From contig OX235270.1 of assembly GCA_944472135.2 (NCBI GenBank), positions 119,923,842 through 119,987,841 on the forward strand: DNA of 64,000 nt, read 5' to 3'. Within the stretch, counting starts at the first letter, position 1. Each line of letters opens with the position of its first letter. The DNA comes from Trichobilharzia regenti. Lineage: Eukaryota > Platyhelminthes > Trematoda > Strigeidida > Schistosomatidae. The notes under the pieces are model-generated. The model was not told the origin of the DNA. It searched no databases and saw nothing but the letters and a program-made list of their open reading frames with translations. Positions 44,906 through 57,173 of the stretch are shown here, piece after piece. Made by a program: the position numbers and the translations under genes.

Positions 44906-47900
44906 AGGAGGAGAGACAGTAAGATAGACAGTAAGATGGGTATTCGAGAATAGATTTCATTCTTTTAGTCATAAATTTATGACTTTGTTGTTTAGGAAAG
45001 TGATTTGAGTACTATTTAAATAATTTTCAGATTAAACCTCAAATTCAGCGTTGCTTCGCATGAGATCAACAACCAAAATTTCTTATATCACATTAGATAA
45101 GTTTATCTGACTGGAGTAAAATATCTACAAGCAATTCACTTTAGTCGGTGAAGATTTACAGCCTCGTAGACTGATTATCCCCTAATATGTACATTTACAT
45201 GTGCATCGGTGGCACAGTGGTTAGGACTCTTGCCGATCATGCACATGGTCCGGGGTTCGAGCCCTCGCCGACGCACACCTGATATCTATGGTCGGCCTGC
45301 GAATTTTGGGCTACCAATATCCACGCTGAAAATTCCATACTTGTACCAAAAATACAGTGTGTGGAATCAAGCTGTAATCAAAAATAAAAAAAAAATAAAC
45401 CTTTCACTTCACCATTAATTAAAGTTTTGCTTCATCCTATATGATCACTTGAAGAAAAAAACTTGTAGTTAAAAACTCCAGTGTTTTTTATGTGTTTTAC
45501 TTCCGGGGACTCTTTATCTCCGTAACTTATGAACAAAGTCAAGTGTACACACTCTGGTGCCATCAGTTTATCAAAAGTGCCTATTGAGATACAATTTCTT
45601 TTGAAAAAACAACTCCAAGGAAGATATATTTTCGATTATTTAGTTCTCTTTAACTATAGGTTACTGAAAATGACAATATGAGATGAGGGAAGAAACTGAA
45701 AACAAAAGAATGCCAAATGAACAAAACTAATTCTCTTTAGTGCACATAACGCCATTTTTTTTCATGCATATTCAAGAGGCTTTTACTATGCAAATCAATA
45801 GGAAGCATAATATATGATGGAAATTTTCTAACACTGTAAATGGCTAGAAACGATTAGTGTTGACCAGATGTTCTATCCTAAAGCCTCTGGGTTGTGTTCT
45901 GTGCCTCACTTTGAAAGAACACGCATACAGTAAATGATACGACTAATTCAACAGCCACAGACGAAGTGATTTAATTACATTCTAAATTTCAGATGTGGGA
46001 GTTTATTCTTCAGTTTCTTATATCATCTCGTAGAACAAGAATGCATAAACTTGTAATTTTGTATAACTACAGAGAATGAAAATGAAATCATTGAAAATCT
46101 GTCTTCACTGAACTTCTTATTTTCTCTAATAGCCCTGTTTTGATGGCAACAGTTTGTTTTTTTTTAAAAAATATCAATCTGTTTTTGTTTGCTGGCATTG
46201 AGATTATAAAAACTTTGTTTACAATAATGTGAAACAAACATTCTTACACTTAAAACAAAAAGTCTTATTTGTGTGATTGTAATAACTACCTAGTAACAAG
46301 TGATTTTGATTTCATTCATTTGTTATGCATTCACCAGGATGTGCGGAAAGTCGCCTCTTTAAATACCTTCTAAGGCTTCCTGTGTAGTCTTTAGGAAAAA
46401 TTTGCAGCTATTTCAAAGTAAGATTTAAAAATTGGTATATTATTTATTGGAGTTTTTATGACAAATAATTTTTGTATTTTAAAATGGGGCTGAAATGCAA
46501 TAACAATGAGTTATTGTAAGTATACTTATCAGCATCAAAATCTGCACAGAAATGCATAAGACCAAGTTGCTGCACTTTCCAGAAGCACAAGTAAAGGTGG
46601 GGAAATGAATGTTATGAAACTACGAGGAAAGAAGTTGAGTGACAAAAAATAAATAATTACATGATATTCCAGATATGAATGTAGATTAAAAAAGCTTGTA
46701 TGTATCTGCACCATCGGATCGTACTTAGTGTTTGGAAGACGCAAATCAGAATTATCATAAATCCTTACCTGATTCAAACCGGTATTTAAAGATGTCATGG
46801 AATGATGAGATGTTTTCACCTGACCACCACTAACCCTCTTCAAACAGAATGTTATCCTAGCTATCAGTGGTCAGAGAGGGTGAAGTGTCTTGGTACACAT
46901 AGGAAACTTCTTAGCCATCTCAATCTATGTGACTTCACAACCCCATCAGTTGACTTCCTCTGATTACCTAATACTCTATGTGTGAAGTTTATATGACTCA
47001 CCGTCTTATACCACTTAACACGTAAGACATTTAGACTGTTCAGGTGTTTCACTTCTAATATCCACATTCCAAAGACATAAAAATTGACGCTGCACAGTGC
47101 TTACGTCTTCCGATTGATAACCGGATATCGTATGCACGCTAGAGATGATGTAAGTCTGAATAGGCTACACCAGTCTTTTGTTAGGGTTCTGTCACCAGTT
47201 AGTTTATTGGGTTGATACAACTCCTAGAATGAGTGGAGTGGTTAAAACACACCCTATTTTTAAACTAAGAGTTAATGCAGACTAGTTCTGTAGCGTCAGC
47301 TTACATTTGATTCAGGTAAATTACATACAAAACATACTAAGATTTCTGTTCCGGAAACTTGGAATTTTGTCAGCGTATTCACCAAAAAACGACAGAATTA
47401 TCCGTATACCTGAGATCAGCAAGACTGTTCCCTTTTGATAAGTCAATACTAAACTCTCAGGAACCAATAAAAATTACATCCATAGGTACGTCTAAAATAG
47501 AATCGAATAAAAATAGTAACAATGGACCTTTTTGATGGACACTATTGTTTGTCTTCAGTTCAAGCTACTTTATAACTAAAAACAATTGCGCTGACTGATA
47601 CAATATCCAATCTTAATTAATCCTCTGGAAAGTGAACTGGATAAAGGGTTGGTAGAGATAATTCACAAAGATATATTACAGTCATTAATTTTCGAGTTGA
47701 TCATTTACAATTTCTGAACATTTCTTCCTTCATTTTACACATAAAATGAATTAGCAGTTAATGACCTCTTGCGCCACACTTACTAATACTTTGATTCATT
47801 CTGATAAGTAAACATGCATCACCAAATAGTAACAGTGAGTTTATGAAAATAGGATAAATAAAGAGTGGAAGGAGGAATGGTTAAACAGTATAGTAAATGT

Positions 47901-50900
47901 CTTCTTAACATCAGAAATAAAGTCTACGATCCTCCCCCTACAGAAATTAATTCTAAACTACTATATTGTTATGTCCTCGATACATAACTTGATGTTACTA
48001 TAAGAGATATTACTGATGATGTACTGGCAGTTCTTCACTGAAATCAAACTGTGTATATGTTTCCTTTAGTAGATATGGAATTAAATTCCAGGAAAATTGA
48101 TAGGATTTATTATTGTTAAGTGTAGTTGCATTTTTTCACTGCCTGACAGGTAATATAATGTATTCTTCGAATTACTTTCAATCGAGTGGAGTTTTAGTTC
48201 TCTGAGTCTACTTATTTTGGAGGGTTAAACATATTACTGGACATCTGAAAACCTTAACAAGTAGTCAAATTAAATTCACATTTGGTGGTGGTTTCAGGAA
48301 TTAAGGGATTTGTGAAGTCGAACAAGTACACTAGGAGGGTTTAGTGTTAACTGAAAACCTAAAGCTTATTAATTCTATTTTTGTGAATGTGTAGATGAAC
48401 ACCCTTGAACAGTTTAAAAAGTGATTTACAGCGGTTCGATGGCTGCCTGATTTTAGTAAAAAGCTGGAAACTTTTAAAACGACATTACTGACGAAAAGAA
48501 GTGACTGTATAAGCACGTGTACTAAGTTATATTTTAGTTGATCTTTTCTTTAAACCCAGCCCCTATGAACTAATATCACTTGCTGAAGAGCTTTATCATC
48601 ACATTATTCAAGTAGAAAATAAAAGGCTGAGAATTTTTGACAGAAATTTCATTTACTAAGAATCAAGCCTGTTCATTATATGCTAAAATATGTCTATTGT
48701 ACTTAGACATCATAATATGAAGAATTTTCTCCGTAATGTCCACACCGATCAGTTTCGCATTACAGGAACACTTCCTGATTTTGCTGACAATGAAGATATC
48801 AAATTCATTGAGTTAAACGTCACAACCTCTTAAATTAAATCGATAAAAAGTTCTTGTTATTTGTATTGTAATTGGAACTAAAAGTCTTCAGATTGTTCAC
48901 GTTTGCATTAACATATGAATAGATAAACAGTGACGTTGTATCAGCCGGAAAAATAGGGCTGCTAAATTAGTGTTGAGCAGAAATGATCGTAATCTGACTA
49001 AACGAATTACGGTTTCACGTATTCAGTTTCAGAGAAACGAAATAATCATTAAACAAAATTTCGGAAGAGTAATATTAATTTCTTGATGTGGTTTTTTAAT
49101 ACATAATATTGACTTCGTAGATAAAAACGACAACATATCTGTTAATAGATATCGGTATCGGGATTTGAAACGTTTTTCTGATGCCACGTGACTGTCTCAG
49201 TCGATTCTAATTTTCGTAAGAAATAACATATATAATCAATATCATAAGTATCCTCTCCAATAATTTTTTTAACCCTGAAAATCGTTGTCGGTGCTGAACA
49301 GCCTGAATTTACACAAAACGTCAAACAGATATTTAATCGATTTTATGGACAAATCAATAAAGGCGAAGTGGTTTTCTTCGATGGGTGTATGAGCCTTTTA
49401 TTTTTTTTAAATAATATCGTTTTACTTTCTTTGAATTCATTTATAAACGGTTTAAAATAGATATTTCACTTCTTTTTAAATACAGAACAGCCTATCCAGA
49501 TTCATAGTTTTTAAAACACTAAGAGCAGCAATGCAAGCTGGCTAGTACATGTCTCATGTACAAAGTTGCGGGACATATCCAGTATGAAAAGGCTTCTAAT
49601 GTACCCTGAGTGACACTCATTAGTTAATACAGTGTAATTTGTATCTTTGCAGTTAGGTAAAGCTACATTTTACCGTAAAGATATTATATCCCTTGAAGCC
49701 ATTCAAAGAATAGCCAAGACTCATACCAAACAGAATAAAGTTAAGCACATGTTGTTGTAGGCTCACACCAGCTAATTCCAAGGTAATTTGAAGAGACATG
49801 CAATTTAAGCATTAACATAACAAAAGGACAAATTTATCAAGGAATTGACGATGTACTTTAAAGGGTCGGCTTTGAATTCTGCAAAGAAAACTAACTAACA
49901 ATTTGTGTTTATTTAGTTTTTAAGTGCACTTCATCATTAAATGACACCTGACAAAACCCTAAGCTCATAATTCATATTTTGTATTATTTTGATTGGTTAC
50001 AGGATTTTATCATGAACTGATATTAGTTAGAAAACCATTGAAGAGTCTCGAACTAGGACGAAACAGCTGTCCAGTACTTCCAAGTTTTCCGATGGTTCTC
50101 TAAATGATGTCAGATCATGATGAAACCCTGTAACTAATCAAATCAAATCCCTGCAAACCAGCACTTGAATATTATTTTGTTTCAGATTTCATAAAACTTG
50201 CACTGTTACATGGGACAGGCAATTAACAAAAGCTAAAGGTAGTCAAAATGTACTGCTACTAATTTTGCTTCTTTTGTTCTCATTATAAGGATTGTTGCAC
50301 ACAACCTTTGTAACGTTGTCTCATGAATTAAAAATAAAATGTAAGGTATTAACAAAACTTGTTAAACTTTACTTTCAACTTTTATGTACATATCACATTT
50401 TAAAATATATTTGTTTGAATGAGTGATTATAAAGTACGACCTACCGTTCATCAACTAAATCAACTTTATTCCCAACAAGAAATATTAGTGTTTTCGATGA
50501 ACGTTCTGCACGAATTTCTTTTATCCAATCACTCGCTTTCATAAAGGATTCGCGACCTTGGATGTAAGAGAATCGGAAATAAAAGTGATTAGAATATTAA
50601 ACATTTCATTTTGCATTAAAACACTGAAAATTTGGTGTTCAGCCTTTACAATACCTTAACTACTTTATTTTTAATCCCAATACTTAGTTCTCTTTTTATC
50701 TGTAAATTAATAAACACCACTAAATGTCCTTTCATCATAAAATTTAATTGCATTAAACTTGTTGATTAATGATTTTCCACTTCGATATTATCGTACTTGT
50801 TGGGCTAATTAAAATCGCTGATACTGGCTGTTCTCTATGCAAACTAACAGTAACATTTTGTATAATTAATCCAAATTAGGTAAAACCAAAAATCTGCTGA

Positions 50901-53668
50901 TTTTGTTGCCACATTCAGTAAGAATTTGAAATATAAGAGCAAACTGAAACCAATAGCTTTGTGTTTCACAAATTCTATTAAGCGTTGTATTGTACAATAC
51001 GCTACCTACATTTAAAACTAAATGAAATCTTGGCGTTATCGGCCTCTCCCTATTAAATTGATATATAACTGAACAAGCTGTGGGATTTCATTTGGCCGGA
51101 ATAACATAATAATGCATGCAATCAGGAGTCAAAGTGTGTACTGCACTCAAGTGTAACTAATGTATCACATGAATGATTTCCCTCCACTATTAGTCCCCAT
51201 ACCAACCACAGTACCCGAACTCTTTTTAAAAATGTTTCTTTATATCCATCAGTTCCTTTAACATTATGTCTGTTATAAATTAATATAGTCAGTAAACATA
51301 GTAATCCTAAATATTTCAAATGTATGTCAGAAGGCTGCATACTGAAACACGTGGAAATCCATGGACGAAATTCTAGAATGATAACGTGAGTGAGTATAAA
51401 TCAAAAATCAACAAGTCAGTTTTCTAAAATATAGCGAACCTATCCATCACTTACATGCCTCCCCAGCTTCACATTCTGCTGAACATATCGTGAGCCACTG
51501 AATCATAGAGGTAAATACTAACCAAACTTTTTTCATGAACTTGCATGGTAGCTAACAACAGTCAGGTAAACGTTGAACACAGACATATCTGTGAGAAAAT
51601 AAGCCAGTCACCATGAAGTATGGTTACTACGTTGTAGCTTTCGTGAGGCGACAGCATAAATTCATAGGCTACAAACTTCTACATATTTTTAATTATGAAA
51701 CTTCTATTGTTGATGACTTCTAAGCAAAAATAAGCAACTATAATATGATCCGACGACCAAAGATTAGCCATTTCAGAACCAGAAATGACTAGCTCTAAGT
51801 ACCAAACGCTAAAGCTCTTGTAAAATAAAACTGTGTAATTAGAGAAAACGTATTACTACACTCCATAAAGTGTGTAGCGATAAATAATTCCACAAAACTA
51901 ATAACCTTTAACATTTTTCATTCGACGCTGGATGCTGACCTTCACTGTTTAAGTCAACTCCTTAAGCTGAAGGTTTGCAGTCAGGCATTCACGCCATCTG
52001 GTGGGCTGTGGCGTTACGTTCGACCATTCACACACGATTCCTAGCTATCAAAGCAGTCATCATCGCACCAGAATTCAGATTCCGAAACGTATTCTGGACA
52101 ATTAATCTGGTGTTTTGATTCAACTTTGGTTAAAGCAAAACAGGTTCTGTGGTAGCTGGGGAATAAGAACTTGAGTTTGTATACTGGTTGATTCTCGTAA
52201 ACTTCTATATCCCTTTACCTCCTACAAGTGAGATCTTCAACCCACTGTCTCTGTGAAGGTTTTCATTACGATCATGTTTTCACAAGTGAAACAAATGAAA
52301 GCTGTATATAAAGTACGTTAAAAAGTAGCAAGCCATTTCTGAAAAACATGTAGTGCATGTTCCTTTGTTTCAAATTTTTGTTTTAACAAGTACACATACA
52401 GGCCGGCCCGAATGGCATTTTGCTTTATTCACGTGTGCTGTTAACAGGCGCATTCTCTGAGTTGCCAGTTCAGCTATATTTGCTAGTTAAGTTCTGGTAT
52501 CTTTTTTTAAAATAACCTTAACTTCTTATCCTATACAAATACACTACGCATCGGCAAACACTGCTAAATAACTGAGTTTTTTTATTTGCAGTTCGTTGCC
52601 AGTACTTACAAGTTAAGTAGAACACTGGTTAATTGAACAATCAGGCAAACTACGCTCAGCAATGGCTGGTATGCTGTAACTAACCAGTGGTACTACCGCT
52701 GACTTAAAACATTTGAAGGCCATTTATTATTGTTTTATTAGGACAAACTATGTCGTCAAGTATGTTCCATGCAAAATATAGGGGGATCAAGACGAACCGT
52801 ATTAGGTAAGACCCTTATTAGATCAGACTGGTTAATCTAGACAGACACTTCTTATTTCATCTGGCTCCTACCACACGGATGCTGGAAGTGAACAAGATAT
52901 GTGACTGGAAACCAGTGGCCTGTAGTACATCGTAGCAACGGCTTATTTTGAAATATACCCAACAGCCGGGATTCACATCTCTTCCAGTAAAATCATTCTT
53001 GTACACATATGGTTAGTGACTAAAAATTTATCAAAACATCAGGCATCATTCTACACTGCATAATATCTGGAAAAACAGCCTGATTTGTACTCTTTTACAA
53101 TATTCTAATGAATATCCTAATTGGTGTGAATAAGCGATCATGTCGCTTGGTTCATCAAGTAATTGCTTGCTATTAAATTATAAATCAATGTGACTGTCAA
53201 ATTTCCTTACTTGTTACGTCATATACAACAATGGCAACGGATGAATCCTTTATGTAGCTAGGAATGAGACTGCGAAACCTAAATTTTGTGTTATTGAGAT
53301 TTTCTTGGATGAATTACCTCTCCTGTCCGGCAGTATCCCAAAGTTGTAAACGTACCTGAGATGTGAATAACATGTAAAAATAAACACACCTTCTTACAGA
53401 TTTTTCATTAAAACACAAGGTTTTTGAAACAAAATCAATTCCTATTGTTGCCTGCATTACTTATAAAGAGAATACTAAATTTAACAAACGTGATACGTAG
53501 GATCGAAAGTATCGTGCATAAATCGCAAAATAATACATGTTTTCCCCACTAGTAATGAAATGCGATGAATTTATCAATCGATTTGAATTTATGATTACCC
53601 CCATGTTCACCGACAAAAACACATTTGGACTTTATAACTGAATATTCTGTGTTTCCCTGACCTTGCAT
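43809..53668 (-). CDS. RAB6: Rab6-like small GTPase, seven exons, C-terminus not located
   Basis: Rab6 GTPases regulate Golgi-linked vesicle traffic on the cytosolic membrane face. Seven minus-strand exons join in frame with GT/AG borders: 53599-53668, 53490-53548, 53398-53451, 53318-53355, 53211-53278, 50445-50556, 43809-43902 (165 codons). Visible motifs: P-loop GEHGVGKT (residues 20-27), switch I ATIGIDF (44-50), WDTAGQER (67-74), the Rab6-type FRSLIPSYI (75-83), NKVD (126-129) and ETSAK (154-158). Introns are 50, 38, 42 and 39 bp, then 2654 and 6542 bp. The start ATG at 53668 gives an N-terminus of normal length before the P-loop. The last exon(s), with helix alpha5 and the C-terminal cysteines, should lie below 43809 but I did not find them. 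HG replaces the usual QS in the P-loop, and the alpha3 region ([13 protein letters not shown]) differs from classic Rab6, so this may be a divergent paralogue. Subfamily is inferred from motifs. Confidence 0.92.
44865..44903. repeat. (TA)n microsatellite
   Basis: About 19 TA units in intron 6 of the Rab6-like gene. Confidence 0.95.
45203..45398 (+). mobile_element. tRNA-derived SINE, full length
   Basis: The head has an A-box TGGCACAGTGG and B-box GGTTCGAGCCC, the internal RNA polymerase III promoter. The outermost bases (GCATCGG / CCGACGC) can pair as an acceptor stem. A GACCATG-like hairpin sits between the boxes. The body of about 100 bp ends in an A-rich tail (AAAATAAAAAAAAAAT). It has no protein-coding function. 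It lies inside intron 6 of the Rab6-like gene, opposite to its transcription. Confidence 0.92.
46535..47067 (-). pseudogene. Non-LTR retrotransposon RT C-terminal relic
   Basis: The minus strand encodes [26 protein letters not shown] and, after a frame change, [19 protein letters not shown]. This is the same post-RT region as at 28.2 kb (SVDEVVKxxRLxWLGHF and GGQxKTWHxSMKSL). The relic lies inside intron 6 of the Rab6-like gene in the same orientation as that gene. It is broken by frameshifts. Confidence 0.65.
50000..50150 (+). repeat. Hammerhead-ribozyme SINE-like repeat (Sm-alpha type)
   Basis: The sequence TTGAAGA-GTCTCGAACTAGGAC-GAAA-CAGCTGTC (50034-50068) fits the hammerhead core CUGANGA, a stem II (GTCT with GGAC), GAAA and the cleavage triplet GTC, with the first C of the core changed to T. 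Schistosome Sm-alpha repeats carry such ribozymes. The 5' strand of stem I is degraded, so self-cleavage in this copy is doubtful. It lies in intron 6 of the Rab6-like gene. Confidence 0.75.
50557..53210 (-). other. Intron 5 of the Rab6-like gene
   Basis: This 2.65-kb intron separates the FRSLIPSY exon from the NKVD exon. The donor reads GTAAGG and the acceptor ends in AAG. The interior is AT-rich and I recognise no further exon or mobile element in it. Confidence 0.8.
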
Positions 53669-54234
53669 CTCGCATAAACGCCTTACACTAACGAAATTCC
53701 CGGCAGAGAATGTGACAAACAATGCAATATTCATTCCAATATCCAATATCGTTTCTACGAGCTAGCATATACCAATTTGATTTCTTTGTGCTTGCCTCAT
53801 GATTTTGAGGTTAAAGTTTCTGATCTTCGGTAAACTTCTACGTAGCTCTTCCGGCCACTCAACTGTCGCAGCTTTGCTGGACTCCAAAAGGAGTAGTTCT
53901 GGGATTAAGTATATGTTATTTGTAGTATGCAGTGTGTTAAGACCGTTACTGCTGTGGGTGGAGTCGATCCTTTCACCAATTAGTCCTCCGGCATCGCCGT
54001 CAGAAGAAAAGAGATAGCAATAACAAATATAAATAGTGTGGTTTATTCAGACTAAAAGACAGAAAAAGAAATAAAACGTAAAAACAGACAGTCAGTTAAA
54101 TTTGAAGCTGATATGTGTACCTTTTTAAATATATATGTGTATATAATATCAATAATAATGAGTGTAGTAGTTCGAGTAGTTGGGAGAGTAAGGTGGGAGA
54201 GGATGTATGGAAGTAAAACGTCGAATTTAGTTGT
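53669..54234. other. Upstream flank of the Rab6-like gene
   Basis: This interval between the Rab6-like start codon and the LINE relic should hold the promoter. I see no convincing TATA box or other factor site. A short TA-rich run lies at 54128-54148. Confidence 0.4.
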
Positions 54235-55149
54235 CTACCCCTGAATGGTATATGGGGTTTTAAGGGGATAGGTCATTTGGACGCAGTCTTTGTGTCGTTT
54301 CATGATTGTCCATTCTTCGCTTAATGGTGTCCACAGACGGTGCGTTGCTACATCTGCCAGTGAGGAGTTCCAGGGACGGCAAGCCCGTAGTGGAAAGAAG
54401 TTGGAGCTCACCCAGGTCCTTGCCCTCCGGTGAGCTATCCTTCTGGGATTTCCACGAGGAAGCATATACCTACTCAATGGGTAATTCTGGTCATTTATTA
54501 TCTTGTAGGCAGTAATTGAATCCCTCTAAGCTGACGGTAGCTAAGTGTGAATAGGCCCAATTTCTTCAGCCTTACATCATATGGTTTGTTTTGGAGACCA
54601 ACCACTCCTTTTGTTGCCCGTCGTTGGATTCTTTCCAAGAGCAGCGGGGGTGCAATAATATTATGCACTTCAGGATGTGGTCTGACCAATGTTTTGTGCA
54701 ACCTTAGAAACAGCTTAGGAGTGAGTGCACTTAACTGTCTATGTGTCAAGTGTATGCTGGCATATGCCCTCTCCACATCCCCCGTGCAATTTAGGCTTGT
54801 GTCCATTTTTCCGTTAGAACTAGACCTAAGTCGAGTTCCGACATTGTGCAGGACAGGCTTTCGTTGTACAGGGTGTAAATTGCATTCTGTAGTCTGTAGG
54901 TGCTTAATTTCACTACTACGAACTTTTTCAGGTTGAAATTCATGCCGCTGGCGACCGCCCAGTTTTCTAGAAGCTTTAGATCAGACATTAGCCCATCTGA
55001 GTTATTCGAACACTTCATTGCCCTCCATATCTCTACATCGTGAGCGTATAGAAGAGTCCCGCAGCTGAGACGGCATGGTGGATCACTGACAATAATCAAA
55101 AACATCAGTGGTTCTAGGAGAAAACCCCTGCGAAACTCCTAATGACGAG
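54235..55149 (-). pseudogene. CR1/jockey-like LINE reverse transcriptase C-terminal relic
   Basis: On the minus strand the order is VSQGFLLEPLMFLI (motif B), CGTLLYAHDVEIWRA (motif C, YAHD in place of YADD), LKLLENWAVASGMNFNLKK, then PHPEVHNIIAPPLLLERIQRRATKGVVGLQNKPYD, LFTLSYRQLRG and a final RACRPWNSSL. The last is the usual LINE ending RVVxxWNSLP. Three frames are needed. The second catalytic Asp pair is mutated to HD, so it is dead. The divergent LTR at 55150 truncates it upstream. Confidence 0.85.
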
Positions 55150-55470
55150 TGTCAATCACGTCTCAAAAACCGTTAATGCCCAGCGATTCCTAGGAAGGCC
55201 TCTCGCCGTCCCTCGAAGCCTTTCAAACACGCTTAGTACTAACGGACGCAAAAACCAGAACACCGTTTGGCGACTCAAGAATTCTTTATTCTAACACCAA
55301 CATATAACCAGCATAATAAACTAAGGTTTCTGACGGTTTTTTCTAGCTGCTTTATGAAGAGCGACCGATGAGGCGATGACTGGTGGAATGATCACCCGCG
55401 AAAATTATGGGGAAGTTGATTTTGAGCAAACAACCATGAATCGATCGTTCAATCTTCAACTACATTGACA
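55150..55470 (-). repeat. Divergent BEL/Pao-like LTR
   Basis: 321 bp, TGTCAATC start and TTGACA end. It aligns with the other four LTRs but only at roughly 75-80 percent with an internal deletion, so it is an older copy or another subfamily. It interrupts the minus-strand LINE relic ending at 55149. Confidence 0.85.
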
Positions 55471-55562
55471 CTCCCCGGCACAATACGGATCCATCCCTTC
55501 TTTTCATCACGACCAATACACGTTGACTTGGATGCCATTGCGAGAACCTGGGTCACATGGAC
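55471..55562 (-). pseudogene. Conserved segment next to the LTR (end of element internal region)
   Basis: These 92 bp differ from 56097-56188 at only three positions and precede an LTR in both places on the element strand. The minus strand encodes VTQVLAMASKSTCIG and KKGWIRIVPG, a frame that runs into the LTR. This may be the end of pol, but no domain is recognisable. Confidence 0.6.
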
Positions 55563-56096
55563 TGTCAGCCACGTCTCGTAAACCGTCAATGCCCAGCTCT
55601 TGCTACGCTCGGGCTCACGCTGTCGCTTCAAGTTTCTCAGAAACGCTTACTAATAACGGACGAAAAAACCAAAACACCAATTGTTGACTTGAGTATTCTG
55701 TATTGTTACACCAACATATAAATCAAGTAGGACTAAGGTCTGTGAACAAATATTACAATAATAAATCACAATATTACTTCTGACGGTTTTGTCCTGACTT
55801 CTTTCTGAACAGCGACCGATGAGACGATGACTGGTGGGTTGATGCCTCCGCGAAAATTGGGGAAGTTGATTTTGAGCAAACAACCAAGAATTGATCGTCG
55901 GTGGCACAGTGGTAAGGACTCTCGTCGACCATGCACATGGTCCGATGTTCGAGCCCGCACCGACGCACATCTGATATCTATGGTCAGCCTGCGAAATTTG
56001 GGCTACCGATATCCATGCTGAAAATTCCATACTAGTACCGAAAATACAGTGTGGAATCTAGTTGTAAATCAAAAAAAATCTTCAACTCCATTGACA
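55563..56096 (-). repeat. BEL/Pao-like LTR (3' LTR) interrupted by a SINE
   Basis: The LTR sequence runs from TGTCAGCC to GAATTGATCG, is broken by a tRNA-derived SINE, and resumes with TCTTCAAC...TTGACA. Three LTR bases or so are missing at the break. After the LTR, 56097-56188 is almost identical to the sequence after the LTR at 55150-55470. Confidence 0.9.
55897..56079 (+). mobile_element. tRNA-derived SINE inside an LTR
   Basis: Same family as at 45203 and 42421, with A-box TGGCACAGTGG, B-box TGTTCGAGCCC, the GACCATGCACATGGTC perfect hairpin and an A-rich end. It lies within the 3' LTR of the BEL/Pao element, so it is younger than that insertion. Confidence 0.92.
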
Positions 56097-56188
56097 CTCC
56101 CCGGCACAATACGGATCCATCCCTTCTTTTCATCACAACCAATACACGTTGACTTGGATGCCATTGCGAGGACCTGGGTCACACGGAC

Positions 56189-57170
56189 AGAGCTGAAATG
56201 GAGAACAAACAGAAAAGCCAACACACCACAAGCATACCTACAGCACAATCTCACACATCGATGACGACCTGCGCATTCCAGTTAAAGGCATCCTCTTGAC
56301 ACATCCTCTTGCAACACAATCGCCACTTGCTAGAATGACACTTGCAGAATGCAACGTGACCATGGCAGCACCTCACGATACTCTACGCACATCCTCTTAT
56401 CTACTCACTACCAATTACCACTGAAATCCCTTGTCACTCATTCTGCCTCAGTTCTAGTAGCGGTGATGTATGCGAGCCTCAGTCGTTTACACTCTTTCTC
56501 CCCGGCGTGTCGGACCGCAGCTAACAATTATCTCCGTGTGCATTTCATTCTCAGCAATAGCCTAGCCTCCCCGGCGTATACGCCCCATCTGCTCTCCTTA
56601 ACATCAATCAATTCATTCATGGATGTAGAAGACTCGAAACAACTTCAGAAATAATCACGACGAAAAATTTAACAAAATTATGCAATAACAACAAGATACG
56701 AAAACAACAAGTAAACACAATGAATCCGAAAAGCACCAATTGATATGACGCACCACACATATATACAAACAGTACACAAACTTGCAGATCGTGTCTTGAT
56801 GGAATTCCTTTGAAGAATCGCAGGACTTACACCAGTACGCTTGCGACCCTTCTCACGCTGACGATTGTAAGTTGTGGAATGTCCGGACACAAACAAGATT
56901 AACCAACAATTACGATAATTGGAACTCACACAATTATTTAACACAAACATAAGCTAAAACAACACATCAGGTTGATGATCCAAGTGGGAGTCGTCCGGAC
57001 ACAAACAGAATTACCAACAGCTAGATGATAAATTATACCAATTCAGTATATACAATATGAACATATGTACAAAATCACACACCAAGCACATTGGACTGCT
57101 CATTGATGCGCTACCCTTTGAAGAATTGTAGGGCTTACAGAAGTACGCCTACAACCCTTCTCAGGTTGAC
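56189..57170 (-). repeat. Internal region of the BEL/Pao-like element with two diverged repeats
   Basis: Two related blocks occur near 56735-56905 and 57000-57175. Each contains CTTTGAAGAAT, an AGTACGC motif, CAACCC/CGACCC-TTCTCA and TCCGGACACAAACA. On the element strand they include GTAAGT- and GTAAGC-like donors. The stretch at 56.2-56.7 kb shows no recognisable coding potential. No pol domain is present. Confidence 0.55.
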
Positions 57171-57173
57171 GCT

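Larger units (their letters stand above)
43903..50444 (-). other. Intron 6 of the Rab6-like gene
   Basis: This 6.5-kb intron lies between the NKVD exon and the ETSAK exon. It holds a (TA)n tract, a full-length tRNA-derived SINE on the plus strand, a LINE RT C-terminal relic on the minus strand and a hammerhead-type SINE-like repeat near 50.0 kb. The remainder is AT-rich and I see nothing else in it. Both borders are canonical (GT donor at 50444-50443, AG acceptor at 43904-43903 on the minus strand). Confidence 0.85.
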
